Source of the DNA: Cryphonectria parasitica EP155
Taxonomy: Eukaryota; Ascomycota; Sordariomycetes; Diaporthales; Cryphonectriaceae
Assembly: GCF_011745365.1 (NCBI RefSeq)
Contig: NW_024468914.1
Coordinates: forward strand, 2,940,228-3,004,227
Direction of reading: 5' to 3'
DNA length: 64,000 nucleotides
Shown here: positions 62,901-64,000 of the stretch, piece by piece
Layout of the letters: each line of letters opens with the position of its first letter
How positions within the stretch are numbered: position 1 is the first letter of the stretch
The notes under the pieces: generated by a model
Told to the model about the DNA's origin: nothing
Database searches by the model: none
What the model saw: the letters and a program-made list of their open reading frames with translations, nothing else
Program-made: the position numbers and the translations under genes

Positions 62901-64000
62901 CTGAGGTAAGATATCTCTTCCCTTCCGCCTCCAAAGTGTGCACTACCTTGCATTTCTAAGTTCAGCCTCGAGAGCTGATCATAACGGTATAGCACTCTTG
63001 TCGCATCTACAACTAGCACCACAACCTTCACGAGCAGCTTCACGACGACCATTGCCACCAATGTCTCAACGACGCAGATCACAGACTTGACGACCACAGA
63101 GGCCACGACCATGTAAGGAGATGCCGATCCTCAGTGTATATATTACGAGTCTCGTGGCAGATAATACATTACCCCCCTGGGTGCAACCTTGCTGACGAAT
63201 GTGAGCAGAACCTTGCCGACACTGTCATCGACGCCCTCGGTCCTGCCTTTGACATCAAGGTACGTACAAAAGGGCATCATGTCTCACTCTTTGTGTCTGA
63301 TTTCAGGTTGCTAATGACCAAAACAGCCTGGAGGCATCCTCATCTGCCACGAGCTCGCCCTCATCCGTGCCACCCGTGGGACTGTCCTCATCAAGTGTTG
63401 CATCTTCAGACCTTGTCTCCTCGGGAGGTACCGTGCCAGGCTCTTCTTCGCCCACTGCTCCACCAGCAACTGCATCAACTTCCCCTAGTGCCTCTGGACC
63501 TGGTGTGGCCTCCTCCTCGTCCTGGGAATCAGCGTCTTCTAGCCTGCCGACTACGAGCCTGCCATCTTCGGCGGGCTGGTCGTCTATGAGCATCCCTTCA
63601 GGGAATCTGACCTTTCCAGGTACCCTCCCACCAGTCCCGTCTACTTCGAGCAGTCCCTTTTCATCTGGCCCAGGCTCGGCAAGTTCTTTTGAACCGACTT
63701 CTGCCTCGTCAGGAGTGTCGGCTACAGCACTGCCATCCTCGAGCGTACCATCATGGAACGTAACGTCCTCGGGAGTGCTGTCATCCGGCTCTCCATCATT
63801 GAGTACTGGAGCATCGGGAGGATCCTCTTCAAGCACCAAACCATCTTCTCTTCCTTCTGCTGGCTCGAGTACCGGCTCTGCGAGTCTCGGCGTGCCACTC
63901 ACTACAACCAGCAGCATCGTGACAATGATTGTTACGGAGCTCTCGACATCCGGAACGACCCACCGCACAATCACGGTCGTTGAGACCGTGACCTCCAACT
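59960..64000 (+). CDS. Secreted Ser/Thr-rich protein with CGDG cysteine-rich segment and modular exons (3' end outside window)
   Basis: At least 17 exons: 59960-60092, 60157-60970, 61031-61087, 61146-61208, 61260-61379, 61437-61490, 61550-61666, 61721-61759, 61812-61940, 61997-62284, 62347-62478, 62530-62634, 62696-62776, 62831-62905, 62993-63112, 63209-63259, and 63327 past the edge; about 1017 residues visible. Residues 1-20 form a signal peptide (hydrophobic core, cut after AMA). An N-terminal domain of about 230 residues (LLFYDSMTYQEYA, WNSYTTADFAKYKAIIIPDPDCG, NIILIGTDPGFH) is unknown to me. A Cys-rich segment (CGDG...GEECDDGD...CSSSCKC) follows, then an endless Ser/Thr/Pro-rich stalk suited to O-mannosylation. 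The last exon (TMIVTELSTSGTTHRTITVVETVTS) reads like the stalk of GPI- or wall-anchored adhesins. Function unknown; a cell-surface role is inferred. Confidence 0.82.
61031..63259 (+). other. Array of 14 symmetric phase-2 mini-exons
   Basis: Exon lengths are 57, 63, 120, 54, 117, 39, 129, 288, 132, 105, 81, 75, 120 and 51 nt, all multiples of three, separated by introns of 51-96 nt. Every one of the 15 introns bordering or inside the array is phase 2. Eleven of the 15 split codons are AG^C or AG^T serine; the others are GG^C, AT^C, GC^A and AT^A (or AT^C). Stops in the alternative readings of the introns fix the structure. Confidence 0.85.

Noticed and set aside
60971..63326. Introner-like or transposon-derived introns in the mosaic gene
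   Set aside because: By eye the introns share no more than splice and branch motifs and lack repeats at their ends, so no mobile origin can be claimed without alignment.
63303..63998. 231-codon minus-strand ORF at the right edge
   Set aside because: Antisense of the Ser/Thr/Pro-rich last visible exon; composition (Glu/Asp/Gly/Val repeats) follows from the sense codons, and the sense exon has splice and phase support.

Overview
The window is nuclear DNA of a filamentous ascomycete (Pezizomycotina, most likely Sordariomycetes). The genes are protein-coding with short (about 50-100 nt) GT-AG introns, intergenic spaces run from 0.1 to 4 kb, and CT/GA-rich microsatellites sit in promoters and introns. 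Two features are typical of this group: a 355-residue Fus3/Kss1-type MAP kinase almost identical to Pmk1/Fmk1 of plant-associated moulds, and a THI4 gene with a TPP riboswitch inside a 5'UTR intron. I found no tRNA, rRNA, CRISPR, prophage or intact transposon. Exon borders were read by hand from splice sites, branch points and reading phase, and every multi-exon model given closes in frame.

Layout. 0.2-4.4 kb: an Ecd/SGT1-family acidic protein (+) and a divergent APH-fold protein (-). 6.6-12.2 kb, all on the minus strand: the tRNA acetylation adaptor TAN1, a pyruvate decarboxylase and the sulfhydryl oxidase ERV1. ERV1 is divergent from the haem-pathway gene HEM4 (+, 12.7 kb). Next come a TLDc protein OXR1 (+, 14.8 kb) and the MAP kinase (-, 17.2 kb) with nearly 4 kb of gene-free upstream DNA. 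22.4-30.6 kb: COPII SEC24 (-), a small single-pass membrane protein (+) and a Zn2Cys6 regulator (-). 33.9-40.5 kb: the exportin MSN5 (-) and the Fe-S/Grx partner BOL2 (-). 41-53.3 kb is a dense housekeeping block: NIF3 (+), VPS51 (-), RMI1 (+), SKI3 (-) and UTP22 (+). 53.6-57.3 kb: thiazole synthase THI4 (-) and a questin-oxidase-like gene (-).

The right end (59,960 to past the window edge) holds the most unusual locus. It encodes a secreted protein with an N-terminal domain I do not recognise, a CGDG/ECDDG cysteine-rich segment, and a very long Ser/Thr/Pro-rich region. Part of that region is built from 14 consecutive small exons, each a multiple of 3 nt and each flanked by phase-2 introns. 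Most junctions split an AGC/AGT serine codon. Any exon could be skipped or duplicated without changing the frame. Three acceptors are tandem NAGNAG sites.

The genes do not form one pathway. Most are core functions: secretion, nuclear export, RNA decay, ribosome biogenesis, genome stability, and redox/Fe-S/haem/thiamine metabolism. Three positions may share promoters between divergent genes: ERV1/HEM4, BOL2/NIF3 and SKI3/UTP22. VPS51/RMI1 is a fourth candidate.
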